64,000 bases of DNA from NCBI GenBank assembly GCA_000827265.1, contig KN834766.1, forward strand, positions 305,061 to 369,060, written 5' to 3'. Numbering within the stretch: the stretch's first letter is position 1; the number at the start of each line of letters is the position of its first letter. This DNA is from Collybiopsis luxurians FD-317 M1. Taxonomy: Eukaryota > Basidiomycota > Agaricomycetes > Agaricales > Omphalotaceae. The position numbers and the translations under genes are program-made. A model generated the notes under the pieces. The model was not told where the DNA came from and searched no databases. It was given only the letters and a program-made list of their open reading frames with translations. Below, piece after piece: positions 21,965 through 33,586 of this stretch.

Positions 21965-24900
21965 TTCTTCTGCTGATAATCCACTTCAGTTCCTGATGGT
22001 ATCCTGCCCACTGGCAACTTCTGCACAGCTTGAAGGCCCTATTGTGAGCCACTAGCTTAACACAATCTTGGACATATGGATGTCTCATGTTGATTTTGTG
22101 ATGCTTTACACTGGAAAGCTGAACAGGTAGATAAGGGTAACTTTGGTTCCTGCTGCAAAAGTGGGCAGGTGCACCTTCCCTTATTGGAGGAACCCCCGTG
22201 TGCACTTTGTGGTCTCTTTGGCAGTATGGATCCTACTGCTTTGGAATTTTGCAGTAACATTACCCAATATAATGCTTCTCTTGCTTTCACATCATTGGGT
22301 GCTGATGAGATTGACAACTCAGTGAACCACTATGGTCCTCAGAATTGGGTCTTTTGTATCCATGGCAATCTGTGCCATCTTTCCAGTGCTCTTACTGCAC
22401 CCCCTGGCCAATTGCCTTCATATGCTCAGCTATATCTTTATAATCCATCTGCTGCCCATTCCCTACGCATGGCCCATAACTCAAATCTCAATAGCTCTAC
22501 GATGGTGCTTCTTCAACACACAATACAACTGTTTAATCTCTATACCAAAATGTACAAACATGTGTATGAGGTTCTTGACAGATATGGTGAGACTGAAGAT
22601 GTAGCTGTTCATTTGTGCGTCATCTCCAGAAATGACCAAAGGTGATACAACCTGCCATCTGCAGAAGAGGTTGCGATGATTATACCCAATGAACATATAG
22701 TTCATGATAGTTGTGATATCCTTCATTGTAAACATACTCCATCTGGCCAACCCTCTCTTCTCCAAATCACTGAGCGTCATCCAGCCTATTCTCCTCTGCA
22801 CTATGTCTTTCTTTTTCCACACAGAGAGCCTGGCTGGCATGAGAATATCAAGTTATACAATGTCGAGGATGGTTGTGAGCAGCAAAAGTGAGTCACTCAG
22901 ACACGCTATGCTGCTTTTTGGCTTCACCCTCGCTCTGGTGAATTTTCAACCATCCTACATGGTGGACATCTCCTTCAACAATACACTGTTGATCTATGGG
23001 CTTGTTCAGAGCAGAATGACCTTCATTGGGTCTATCACAATCAAAGTAAATTCTGCACTACCCTTTTCAGTGGCCTTGAAGATGCTATATTGGCTGCTGG
23101 GAATGAGCTTGATCTGAACTCCCTTGGATGACATGCTGTGTTACCATCTTCTCATACTGAAGGACCCTGGCATATGCAGCAACAATTCCAGGATGTGATG
23201 GCCATTGCCTGGTTCTTTTGCAAAGTTGACATCTTTCTTACAATGACAGCCAACCTGGAATGGCCCAAAATTGTCTGTGAGCTTTACCCTGGACAGTCAT
23301 TGTATGACTGTCCTGACCTGGTTGCTTGCATCTTTTATCAGAAGAAAAGGGCCCTTCTCAACCACATATATAAGGATGGTATCTTTGGATCTGCTGCAGC
23401 CTACATCTACACAATTGAATTCCAAAAATGCAGTCTTCCTCATATTCATTTATTGATCATACTGAAAGATCCTCATAAGCTCAATTCTCCCAACAATGTG
23501 GACACCTGTATCTCTGCAAAATGGCCTGATCCAGTTGAACAGCCTCTGCTATTTCAAACAGTCAAGCGGTGTATGGTTCATGGTCCATGTGGGGTGCTAA
23601 ATCCTCACTCTCCATGTATGGAAAATGGTTGATGTATGAAGTTTTACCCCAAAGACTTTCAAGACCATACCATATTTGATGAAGATGGTTATCCACAATA
23701 TGCTTGGCCTGATGATGGATGCAAGTATGAAGTTGGCCAACACAAGCTGGATAATCAATGGATTGTTCCCTACAATCCCTTCCTTTCTGCTCTCTTTGAC
23801 TGTCACATCAACATTGAATGTGCTTCAAACATCCGCTCAATCAAGTATCCTTTCAAATACATACACAAAGGTGGTGATTGTGGTACCTTGGAGGTAGATC
23901 TTGATGAAATCAAACAGTATTTGGATGGCCATTATCTTGGTCCTCCTGAAGCTATTTGGAGAATCTCGCATTTTGACATGCACAAACAGGTTCCTAATGT
24001 TGTTTGCCTCCAAGTTCATGAACCCAGTCAGTACATGACTGTTTTTAATCCAACCAAGGACCCAGAAGAGGTTGTACATCGAGCTGAATTTGAGAACACT
24101 ACATTGACAGCATTCTTTGATGTTAACTGTGACTCTGGTGATATTAGAAGAAAAGCATGTCAAATCACCTATCAAGAGACTCCACAGCATTTTGTTTGGA
24201 AGATGAAGCATGTTCCACACCCCACAAATCCTCATTCCATCTAAACTGTTGGATTTTGGGATCTTTGAAAACAGGCACACTTTGCTATTGGTCAAATGTA
24301 TTTTGTTTTGCCACAAGCTGGAGAGAGATTTTATCTTCAAACACTGCTTGCTGTTGCAAAGGGTCCCACTTCTTTTGAAAACCTTCATACATATTGAGGT
24401 GAGCCTGTTCTCTCCTCAGCTTTCTTTCTTTGCTAAACACTGGTTCAAAAGGGACCATATTTCCATCCTTCTGTGAGGCATGTCTTGTGTGCAGGCTTCT
24501 TGAAGATGATGGTGAGTGGAAAGCATGCCTTGAAGAAGCCTGTGAGATCCAAACAGTGCCTCAGCTCTGTCAACTTTTTGCAACAATTCTTCTCTTCTGC
24601 AATCCATCTAAACCAGAAGAGTTATGGGCTTCATTTTGGGAATGGTTCTGTGAAAAGCTGAGATTTAATCTCATTGCACTTGGCTTTCAGAATCCCTCCG
24701 AGATGAATGAATTTGACTATGGTCTTCATCTTCTCAACAGAATCCTGATGCAGTCCGGCTCTTCTCTTCTAGATTTCCCTTCCATGCCACACCCTCAATG
24801 TAATTGGGATGCACAGGGTGAAAATCCACTCATAGCAAAGCAGCTCAGCTACAACATTGACCAGGAGCAAGAGAATGCTGACCAATGAATACAAATGCTC

Positions 24901-26295
24901 AATAGCGGACAGGCTGATGCTTTTCACACAATTGTGAACTCTGTTGAAAACAATCTTGGAAAAACTTTCTTTCTCTATGGTGCTGATGGTACTGGAAAAA
25001 CCTTTCTCTATAAAACTATCTATCACTACTTCTGCAACCAGTCCTGCATTGTACTGTGCACAGCATCATCTGGGATAGCTGCCCTTCTCCTCCTGGGTGG
25101 CCGCACTGCTCATTCCCTTTTCAAAATCCCTATCAATGGCTTAGATAATGACTCTTTTTGTTCAATAGCAAAAGAAACCCATCGAGCTGGCCTCTTGCAT
25201 GCTACAGATCTTTTCATATGGGATGAAGCCCTCATGCAACATTGCTTGACACATGAGGCTTTTGAGCATACTCTCTGGGACTTATGTGACAATGACTCCC
25301 CTTTTGGTAATGCCACTGTGGTCTTTGGCAGTGACTTGCAACAAATACTCCCTGTCATCCCAAAAGGAACAGCACACCAAATTGTGAATGCATCCCTTCC
25401 TAAGTCCACTTTATGGCAGCATGTTTCAATCCTAACCCTGTCTCAAAATCAGTGTCTTGATGCTGGATTGGAGGAGGAGAACTTTGGTCAATGGCTTCTT
25501 GACATTGGTCATGGACAGAATATCAACCCTACTGACTCCACCATACAATTTCCTGACCAAATGTGTGTTGCATCTGAAGCTGAACTCATAGATTCCATGT
25601 ATCCCAACATTTCTGGTCCAGCTAGACCCTCTCAATACTTCACCGATAGGGTCATTCTTGCTGTGCGCAATCATGATGTTGATGATATTAACCACTCTGT
25701 GTTGGATCAGATGCCGGGGAACATGGTTACATGTTTCAGTGTTGACTCCATTGAGCAGGAACTTGGTGCTGATGATCCTGGCCTTGGAGACAGTATTCCA
25801 GTTGAATATCTTTGCTCTCTGAACTCTTCTAGGTTGCCGCCTGGTGAGCTCCATCTCAAGGTTAGCTGTCTACTTATCCTCCTTTGCAATCTTGCTCCTG
25901 CTCAAGGTCTTTGTAATGGCACATGTCTATTGCTCTGAAGGATTCAGGATCATGTATTGGAGTGCTCCATACTGGGCAGAGAACATGATGGCAATGTCGC
26001 TCTCATTCCCTGCATTCAGTTGACTCCATCAGCCAGCGACTCTGAGCATTCATTTGTGCTCAAACAGACTTAATTTCCAATCTGTCTTGCATTTGCAATA
26101 TCCATTAACAAGGCTCAAGGTCAATCTGTGGTATATGTAGGTCTTGATTTGTGTGTACCAGTCTTTACACATGGCCAACTTTATGTGGCACTGTCTCGGG
26201 CAACATCATGTCAGCGCATAAAGATTCTTTTACCAACCTCCCGAGCCCTTTCCTGTACAGAGAATATTGTTTATCCTGAAGTCTTGATTGATTAG
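21965..26295 (+). pseudogene. Helitron Rep-helicase pseudogene
   Basis: In order there are: an N-terminal Cys region (CDALHWKAE...FGSCCKSGQVHLPLLEEPP, about 22090-22200), a Helitron-like N domain, a Rep domain with the two-His motif LPHIHLLI (about 23430-23460) and the catalytic tyrosine block IKYPFKYIHKGGD (about 23837-23880), then a Pif1-type helicase (24895-26290). The helicase has Walker A GADGTGKTF, Walker B FIWDEALM, the block SDLQQILPVIP and the motifs INKAQGQS and [11 protein letters not shown]. At least six in-frame stops and frame changes break it, for example at 22645, 23118, 23632, 24244, 24888 and 25938. Many losses look like Arg CGN to TGN changes. Confidence 0.92.
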
Positions 26296-26559
26296 AATCT
26301 GAATCCTTTCAGTAATGTATTGTATATGAATCAATTTACTTTCTGACAATGCTCCAACTCATGGAGTTGCAGACACATGACTCCACAATACTTTTCCAAG
26401 TGCAATTTTAATGCAACTTCATTGGTCTCACCTTTTATGACATCAGTCTTGGAGTGATTCAGTTTCTTGATTTTAAAAGCAAGCATCATCCAAGGTGGTG
26501 AAGCAGACTTAGTTCTTTTCCTCTGTATATCAAACTTGACACTCTCTGGCTATCCTTAA

Positions 26560-27583
26560 ATGTCCCAATGCAAACTCACTGGTCTGGCCATTCTTGGTAA
26601 TGGTCAAGTCATTGAAGGAAAATCTCTGTTATTTGTTGCAAACTTCTTTGTTGCCTCTGGAGAGAGCATTGTTGCTGCTCTTTGCTATTTCAATCTCGAT
26701 GACCAGCAGTTTCCTGCAATGGGGAAATATGAACTTCATGCTGATGTATGTGATTTCTGTTTATTGATGTCTTCAATGCTAACCTTGAGTTTATAGGTTG
26801 TGAAGATGCCTGAGCGTGTTGCCATAAATGAAGACATTATCTTAGAAGACACAGAGTACAATTTACTTGGAGATATTGTCTGGGTATGTCTCTGATCTGC
26901 TGGATTGTCAGATTGTTCTGCTAATGATACTTCTATACAGCTCCATGCAGTTGACATCGAAGATCCAAAACAATGCCCATATATTGATGTTATTGGAAAG
27001 GCAGAAAATGTTGTAAAACAAGATGCCGAGTTTGATATCAACCCTGAGCAATATTCTAGGCTTCTTGGTGGCTGTGGTACCCTTCCCATTCATGCTATCA
27101 TTCCCAACTCTCCTAAATACAAAGCCAAAAAGGATGGTAGTTCTACCAAACCAATTCCCAAACAGAACTTGGCAGTTGCTGCATCCGGATTCATCACTTG
27201 GGTCATTTCCAAAGCTGACAACCCTGATGAGTGCCCCAACCAATTTTGTCTATCAGTTGACTCTGTCACATTTTTGGGACATTCATCTACATCTCGTGCT
27301 CTTCCTGAGAGTACCAGTAAGCTTTCTGTTTGCTTTGAAGCATAGAGTATACAACTGATATAAACTCAATCTAGCCCAGGTTTGCACTGAAAGGGGTAAA
27401 TGCAAAAATCTCTTTGATTTTGATGCCAATAAAGCATCAGATGCAATTGAGATTTATGCAGATAATCCTCACAGTGAGAAGCATGAAAAGTTGAGCAATG
27501 GATCTGGCATACCTACATCTGGAGAAAATGCCGAGAATACTGTGACCACTTCAGGTAGTAAACCTAAGACCCATAAAAAGTGA
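26560..27583 (+). CDS. Putative OB-fold (RPA-like) protein, Helitron-linked
   Basis: Four exons: 26560-26745, 26797-26883, 26941-27316, 27375-27583, giving 285 aa with all phases consistent and no stops. Seen: two beta-rich segments, one around KLTGLAILGNGQVIEG and VANFFVASGES, the other around VAASGFITWVISK and LSVDSVTFLGH, spaced like OB-fold strands, then a polar tail rich in Ser, Asn and Lys. It follows the Helitron helicase on the same strand by 264 bases. Known: some Helitrons carry RPA-like single-strand DNA-binding genes. Inferred: this is such a cargo gene. It is intact while its helicase is not. The OB assignment is by pattern only. Confidence 0.5.
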
Positions 27584-27589
27584 TCATGT

Positions 27590-28030
27590 TAGTGTCCTAC
27601 ATGTATAAGTATATTCCTTTTCTACTCTATACTTAAGCTGCAATTCCTTCCCCTGTGCCAATGGCATGGGTCTCTGCTAGTACACCCATACAGAGACATG
27701 CTTCCTTGCAACCAGGACATCTTTGGCCTCCTGTACATTTTGGACACTTTATCGGGGCCTTCTTTTTTGGCACTGGTGTTGGCTTCTTGGTCAGTTTTTC
27801 AACTCAGCTGCTAGCAAGGGCATTAAGTGTGATACAGACACTTGAGGATGTTGGCGAAGATGTTTGGGGCTTGGCTACTGCTGAAGTGCCTGATGGAATG
27901 GCCAAACCTGAGCTAGAGATTGGCAGAGGTGACTGTGTAGGAATGAGGGGTTAAGATGATGATGGAGATGGAGATCCAACAGTGTTCACCAAGGTGCCAT
28001 TGGTTGATGAATTCATCGGCTCATTGTCTT
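27590..28030 (-). pseudogene. Broken cysteine-knuckle protein fragment
   Basis: On the minus strand a frame reads a Ser/Thr/Pro-rich stretch, a stop (about 27825), then a basic segment PVPKKKAPIKCPKCTGG followed by RCPGCKEACLCMG (about 27690-27790). The spacing CxxC, CxxC, CxC suggests a zinc-binding knuckle. At least two stops break the frame. It may be part of a mobile-element protein, but I cannot assign a family. It lies just after the OB-fold-like gene and in the opposite direction. Confidence 0.35.
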
Positions 28031-28475
28031 CACTTGTGCATTAGAAATTGGAATTGTGAATTGTTCTGTTTACTTTCCAATTTGAGAAATCCCCGAGCTG
28101 CGTGATGTAGATTGAGAGGTGCCTGGGGGACCGGAGGAAGATAGTAAAGGTAAACTGTAAGACTGTGAAGGATGTTCGGTATCTACAGTGTGCATGACAA
28201 TATATAAGCGATGGTGGTGCACAGTATCCAGTGTCATGATCAGTATCGCACACAAACAATGCCTACGACCCAATTAATAATTAATCTCTTACAGCCATTT
28301 GCAAAAAGTTTTGCCCACTCAAGTTTTCAACAGCTGTTTATCTGTATTTACTCATCCTATACATTTCGAGGCCCAGGCCCACCAAATTGTATGGAACCAC
28401 CATCCGACAATCACCCAATGCCATAATTATTGTGAACAAACCTTGGTAACTACTGGTGACCACCCTAAGATCAAG

Positions 28476-28549
28476 CAATGTTGCAGGCAGTTCCCATTAG
28501 GGCTAGCAGAGCTAGCCCTAACATGTGGGAACTGTCTGCGACATTGCCA
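28476..28549. repeat. Foldback palindrome nested in MITE
   Basis: The left arm runs GCAATGTTGCAGGCAGTTCC ... AGGGCTAGC and the right arm is its imperfect complement GCTAGCCCTAACATGTGGGAACTGTCTGCGACATTGC, with a loop of about three bases. Such a long near-perfect hairpin is typical of a foldback-type MITE inserted in the larger element. Confidence 0.8.
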
Positions 28550-28584
28550 ACAAATAGCTCTATTGGGGGGTCGGGCAGGTGGTT

Positions 28585-28680
28585 AGGTGTGCTGGGTTAG
28601 GGGTTAGGGGCACCCGCAGGGTGCTTGCGCGAAGCGCAAAAGGTTAGGGGTTAGGGTTAGGTTAGGGTTTAGGGTAGTTA
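28585..28680. repeat. Interstitial telomere-like TTAGGG tract with hairpins
   Basis: The tract has variants of GGTTAGGG, such as GGTTAGGGGTTAGGGTTAGG, on both sides of two small palindromes, GCACCCGCAGGGTGC and TTGCGCGAAGCGCAA. TTAGGG is the common fungal telomere repeat. Units are mixed in length (TTAGG, TTAGGG, TTAGGGG, TTTAGGG), so this is not a plain telomere. It lies within the 631-bp MITE. Confidence 0.8.
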
Positions 28681-29033
28681 CATCTGATCTTATCTATTTT
28701 AGGGTGGCCTCGACTGGTGCGACCAAAGGGTTGTGCACAAACATTCATTTGGTAGCACCAGTCAAATTGTGCACAATATCTGTCGCAGGGGCTCTGACAA
28801 TGGGTCCATCACTAACTTCGGGCATACCGGCACTTGAATTATATAGGAATCCTATCAAAATACTAAATACAAATAAACACGGGTAGAAAACTCGAGGGGG
28901 CAAAACTTTTTGCAAACGGCTGTATAATCCGGCATCTCCTTGCCGTCCGGAAAATACAGATGTAAATAAATGAACAAACAAAAAAACAAACAAGTGCTCT
29001 ATGTCACGGCAGAGCGGTCCGCGCCGTAGGGGT

Positions 29034-29343
29034 ACACTGCGGGGATTTTACAATGCCGGCGGCACAGAAAGCCAGAGGTTTTCCAGCGGTTCAGAACAAA
29101 AAGTTCGCGTTTTTTACAATGAGGCTTTTTAAAATAATATAGCCGAGGTTATTCGAAGATTATCCTTAAATTGAGGATATGTTGAGGTTATGGTGAAGTT
29201 ATTTTAACTTACAAATATTCTCACCATAGTTGCTGCAACGTCATTCTAAAATGCCTCATTGTGAAAAATGTGAGAATTTTGGTCCGAAGCTCCGTAAAAC
29301 CTTCGGCTTTCTGCCCAACAGGTATCGTGAATTCCCCGCAGTG
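29034..29343. mobile_element. Long-TIR MITE starting CACTG, 310 bp
   Basis: Imperfect inverted arms of about 110 bp make up most of the element. Both ends read CACTGCGGGGA inward. Direct GTA copies at 29031-29033 and 29344-29346 look like a 3-bp target-site duplication. CACTR ends plus a 3-bp duplication fit the CACTA (CMC/EnSpm) group, although a Harbinger-like source is possible. It has no coding capacity. It lies just left of the F-box pseudogene copy. Confidence 0.75.
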
Positions 29344-29552
29344 GTATGAGATTACGATTTCAATAGTGATTGACCTGTCGGATGGTGGTTCCGTACGATT
29401 TGGGGAGCCTGGGCCCCAATGGAGCAAGCAAGTGTAAATCAGATGGGGCTTTTTTTCCTGACTACTACATTTTTGTATCTGCTCAATGTGGTCGAAGTAG
29501 CTGTTTTAACATCTGCCTCAGGCTCCTCGGCTGGTCCACTGGTAGCAGCATG

Positions 29553-31646
29553 ATGCTCCCCTCCTCTTTCTCCGCCAGGTCCAGGAAATTGAATGCTATG
29601 CCCGAAAGTACTCAAATGCTTTCCGAGGCATTCATCTGACATCGCCCACCATAGACACTAATCTCAATTCTTACGACAGTACCGACCCTTTCCAGGCCTT
29701 CAATGTCCTGTTGAAGCTTATCGGTTCACTTTCTTCCTGTATTGGAGGATGCCAGTACCGTCTAATGGCTCAGGAGCACAAACTCCCTTTGCACCATTTG
29801 AATCATCAAGCCATTTGTCAGCTCAACCCCCTTAAAAAGGACTCCAATTACTATTCAGCCAATGGAAATTCTCAATGCTATAGTCTTTTATATCTGCTCG
29901 CAAGTGGATCTGCTGAATCTGGCGATATGTTCGTGCATGCAAAGTGTGGTCATTCCCAGGCATTTTGACCATCAAATCCTTAAATGCAAAGTTAGCAGCA
30001 TCAATGTATGGAGTTACATCAGCGTGCCTCAGTCACTGGCAATGAACATTTGGCATTTGGAAGTGTTGGATGAGCGTGCTGTGGGGTCGGGGATGGGGAC
30101 TGGAGATCAGACTAAGGAGATGGTACCTGTTGGAATATCATTGACAAAGACAGATTGGAAGACACAGACAAAGAGCTTGGAATGCACAAGAAACATGAGC
30201 AGTATCTCTTGGATGCATTGAGCAGAATGTCTCATCTTGAGTTGTTTGCATGGAGCTGTAACCATTTGCCAATCTCCATCAACCTCCTTTGGCCCATACT
30301 TTTGAAATACCATACCTTGAGGGAAGTGGAGATAGATGACAACCTGGTTTTCTCTCCAGGTACCAATAATGAATCAGAAGGAGATAGTTCCAATGTAGCA
30401 GTTGTGAGTTTACTGCCCTGCTTCGCATCGGAGGCCTCACCTGATGCCAATATTCTTTCAGGCTCACGAGCTAAGGGTGGTCGCCCTGAAGTCAACCAAG
30501 CATGTGTACGGCTCAGCAAAGCATCCCAATTTCACCCACATAAAGGGAATGCTGAACAGCTGCCCAAACTTGGAGGTGCAACTTCGACTGTTACATAACT
30601 TATATGTCCCTAGTCCCTGAACAGAGCTTACACCCAATCTCGCTCTTTACCTCATGTACATCTTTCTGTTGACAACCTCTTCCTATTCGGTTGCTGGCCT
30701 AATCTCACTTCACTGACTCTTACCAACCTCCGCTGCTCACCATCTACCGGTCTCGATGCTGCCAGTTCCTTCCTATTTACTCACCTCAACCTCGAAATCC
30801 TCCATCTCGACATGAGCCCCGGAACAACTACCTGGTATAACAAGCTTGTCTTCCCTCCAAACTGCCTCCTGCGCCTACGCAAGCTCAAAGCTCATCGAGA
30901 TCTCATTAGCTCGCTTGTCCAAGCGATGCTCCTGGACCTTTGGAGATCATCAAAGGAGTCCGTCTCACTCAAGCTACCGATTTGCAACAGAGTGCAGACG
31001 CATTCTTCTTCAACCTCTGCCGGCATGGTGTCAACGTGAAGCAGGTCGCGCTGACCAGCTGGCATGAGATGGAGGATATCCAAAGGTTGGTAGAATCCAC
31101 ACCCAAGCTGGCTTGGTTGAATCTGGGGAAGAAGGGTAACGGGGGTCATCACAATCGACTGGGCGGTTCTGGAGCTTCTTCGAGTGGCGCTGCTGCAAAG
31201 TCGTCGTCGTCGTCGCACTTTTCTGTTGTGAACGCGAACGAGTGGGCGATGCTGCTTTCAGCCGCTCCGGAGCTTACGACGTTCCATGGTGTCAAGTTCT
31301 TCTACGAAGTGTCCTTGCAGGCTCAGGCCTCTATCGCCAATGCGGCAAACCTACCTCTCTACGTTAATGGGTCTGCCAGTAACTCAAACTCAGGTACTGG
31401 TCCGGCTCCGGGGGCTACTGCACACGTGAACTTGAACCTTATGAACCTGAGTATGACTGACCGGAGCAGGATACGAAAGAATGATGAGACGGCTAGCATG
31501 CTGGCGTGAAAGTGTACGAAGTTGAGGAGAGTAGACCACTGGGAGGACGCGGGAGGAAAAGTTGTAGTGATTATAAGAGACTGTGGAGACGGAAAGGAGA
31601 AGGACAAGGTGGCACCTAGATGGGAGATTAGGAGGGTTAAGCAGTA
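29553..31646 (+). pseudogene. F-box protein pseudogene, duplicate of gene at 12757
   Basis: Aligned with the intact gene, the start (MLPSS.SARSRK) and F-box remnant are visible. The frame is broken by indels near 29620-29650 and 29925 and by several stops. TGG to TGA at 31507-31509 cuts the C-terminus 46 codons early. The serine run is shortened. Differences in the first half are mostly C to T or G to A at CpG sites, for example CTCGAT to CTCAAT and CGGTCG to CAGTCA. The 3' third is almost unchanged. No functional protein is expected. Confidence 0.9.
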
Positions 31647-31981
31647 AATCGAGGAGAAATATTCGCCCCGAGCACGAGATAAATCAGTATGTATATGTTT
31701 ATTTTACTCGTATGTCTGTAGACCGATGCAAGCCCATACCCAAAAATGCGTAACATTTTTCTGTCGTCCATCTCGCCCAAGGGAACACGATTAGCCGCAT
31801 GGGGGACGGATCTTAGGTGGACGGATGCAAGTCCGACGCTCCTTCCCTCAAGGAACATGAAAACCAGGCGAGCGAGATAGGCATACAAACCGATCGGCCC
31901 TGCTTGACGTCTCGATGCCGGTACGCTACTGTACCATCCGCAGATGATTGCTAGATTTTCACGCATGTCCATTGTTCATTA

Positions 31982-32330
31982 ATCATCCGCGTTGTTTGCC
32001 TCAAGACAAGGGATGACCCGCACTCTCACCCTACACCGCACTATTGAGTGAAAGCAAGTCAAAACTCGGTCATGTATCGGCGCGGACCCGCGGTTGGTGC
32101 TGAAGAGCGTTCTTACAAGTTATGATACGCCTGTCATCGCGGGATTCAATTCTTTTGTCTCTACGCTGTGAGTATCACTTGTAACAACTTGAATCTGTAG
32201 TGTAAGAGATATCGCCCAGAATGCAGATGACGAACTTATCCTTTCTATAGCCGAAGGGGTGTCCTACTGGTAATCTGGGGCTCACTACCACGCAATACAG
32301 TTTACCTTGCACCACTGCACCCCTGTAAGT
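31982..32330 (+). pseudogene. Relic of small cysteine-rich secreted protein gene, second copy
   Basis: Counterpart of 15215-15545 in the dispersed duplication. The blocks GATGACCCGCACTCTCACC, AGTTATGATACGCCTGTCATC and GAATGCAGATGACGAACTTATCC are kept without an open frame. Because both copies share the same damage, the gene was dead before the segment was duplicated. Confidence 0.72.
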
Positions 32331-32450
32331 CACTGCGGTTTCTACTCTTGTTAATACTCATGCTACCTGGTAACGTTTGAGTAGACAACCTTTGCTATTG
32401 GGCATGCATGCATTGATACGAATATTCACGATAATATATTATTGCGAGTA

Positions 32451-33586
32451 CATGTTCTAACTGAAATAGAATCGAATGTGACAACGAGCCCTCAGCCCGA
32501 TAACTGGCCTGATTTAGCATCTGCCATATGTGAAGCGTTGACAGTTGAGCTATTTTTTGTTCATTTTTTGATTTTGAAGGAAGCACGATCGAGTCAAATA
32601 CACGTGGCTCAAAATTTACAGCTTTGACCACCCCTATTTACAGGTCTCGAATCGAGACCTTACCATGTTCCAGTCAGTTTCTCTTACGAAGTAGCATTGA
32701 AAGATTTAGTCTCATTGTCATTGTCACGAATTTGCATTCTTGGTGACTGAGCCGCCAGACACTTCATGTCGGGTTGCCTGCGTAAGCATGACCCTGGTTT
32801 TCCAAGGCGGAGTGCAGACAAATAAAGTGATGGATAATGAATTGACATAGAATTAGCCAGAAGAAGAGATAGAGGAGATGCGAAGGCAGGAAGTATGGGG
32901 ACGAGCTTCAACTTCAGCCTACTTGTGAATGGCGGCTGATTCTTGATTCCGATCCAGGAGACATACGAAAGACTCGCTGTATGTCTATGTTTGCTTTACT
33001 CGTTGTTTTCCAACATTGTCTATAGAACCATGTCAACCTAAGCTATTCAAGGCACTAGGGTATATAATTCCTCTGGTCCTGAGGTACAAAAAAAGCGACA
33101 TGTGCGGCAGTCCTTGAGGATGACCCTTCCATTTATGTAGTGAGATGCATCGATTTTACGTATAAGTGAAAGATCATAGGGAGCAGCAGACCTAGACAGG
33201 TTAACAGAAAGATAGATCGAGCTTGGCGATGGTAAATTCTCAAAGCCGTTACCGTTCATCCGCAGGTAATTTGAATTGAGTTTCTCTCATGTCAACAGTC
33301 AATCAATGCCTGCCTAAAATTGTTCTTTTGTTTTCTTCCTGACCACAAATCGCCGCTGGTCTCTGCATCCTCCGCTCTGCAAGGAATCGCGTCCTGACTC
33401 TGAACAAGTGCCAGTCAAACTCTGATTTTACGTTTACACCTCGCGGTTTTTAGGTTTTTGCAGGGGATATGTCGTCTGAGAGCACCAATAAAAAGCCCTA
33501 CAAGAGGCCCCAAAAGCTCACTGAAGCACTTCATTTCGCCCTCTTTGCAGGACATCGATAGCAGTGCCAGTCGAATCATTGTCGTC
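32451..33586. other. Intergenic region before secreted protein gene 1
   Basis: CpG-normal DNA with no supported gene. A near-perfect palindrome AGGTCTCGAATCGAGACCT sits at about 32642-32660. An AATAAAAA stretch near 33487 could act as a weak TATA element, 100 bases before the ATG at 33587. Confidence 0.45.

Larger units (their letters stand above)
28292..28922. mobile_element. TA-flanked MITE, 631 bp, carrying telomere-like repeats
   Basis: Inverted ends of about 37 bp (CAGCC, A or G, TTTGCAAAAAGTTTTG...) are flanked by TA at 28290-28291 and 28923-28924. Inside are a 75-bp foldback sequence (28476-28549) and a TTAGGG-like tract with two small hairpins (28585-28680). There is also a short inverted pair (ACTGGTGCGACCAAA at about 28711 and its complement near 28750). 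There is no coding frame. It resembles the two MITEs near 18-19 kb in target choice but not in end sequence. Confidence 0.82.
29440..32450. repeat. Dispersed 3-kb duplication, decayed copy
   Basis: Matches 12645-15670 in the same orientation, about 16.8 kb away. The left 1.7 kb has many CpG to TpG or CpA changes, the right 1.3 kb few. The break with single-copy flanks lies near 29440 on the left and 32450 on the right. Confidence 0.9.

Noticed and set aside
22481..22840. Minus-strand frame in the Helitron
   Set aside because: Antisense of the clear Helitron-like N domain.
28585..28680. TTAGGG tract as a real telomere end
   Set aside because: Units are mixed, the tract is under 100 bases, lies inside a MITE and has normal sequence on both sides.
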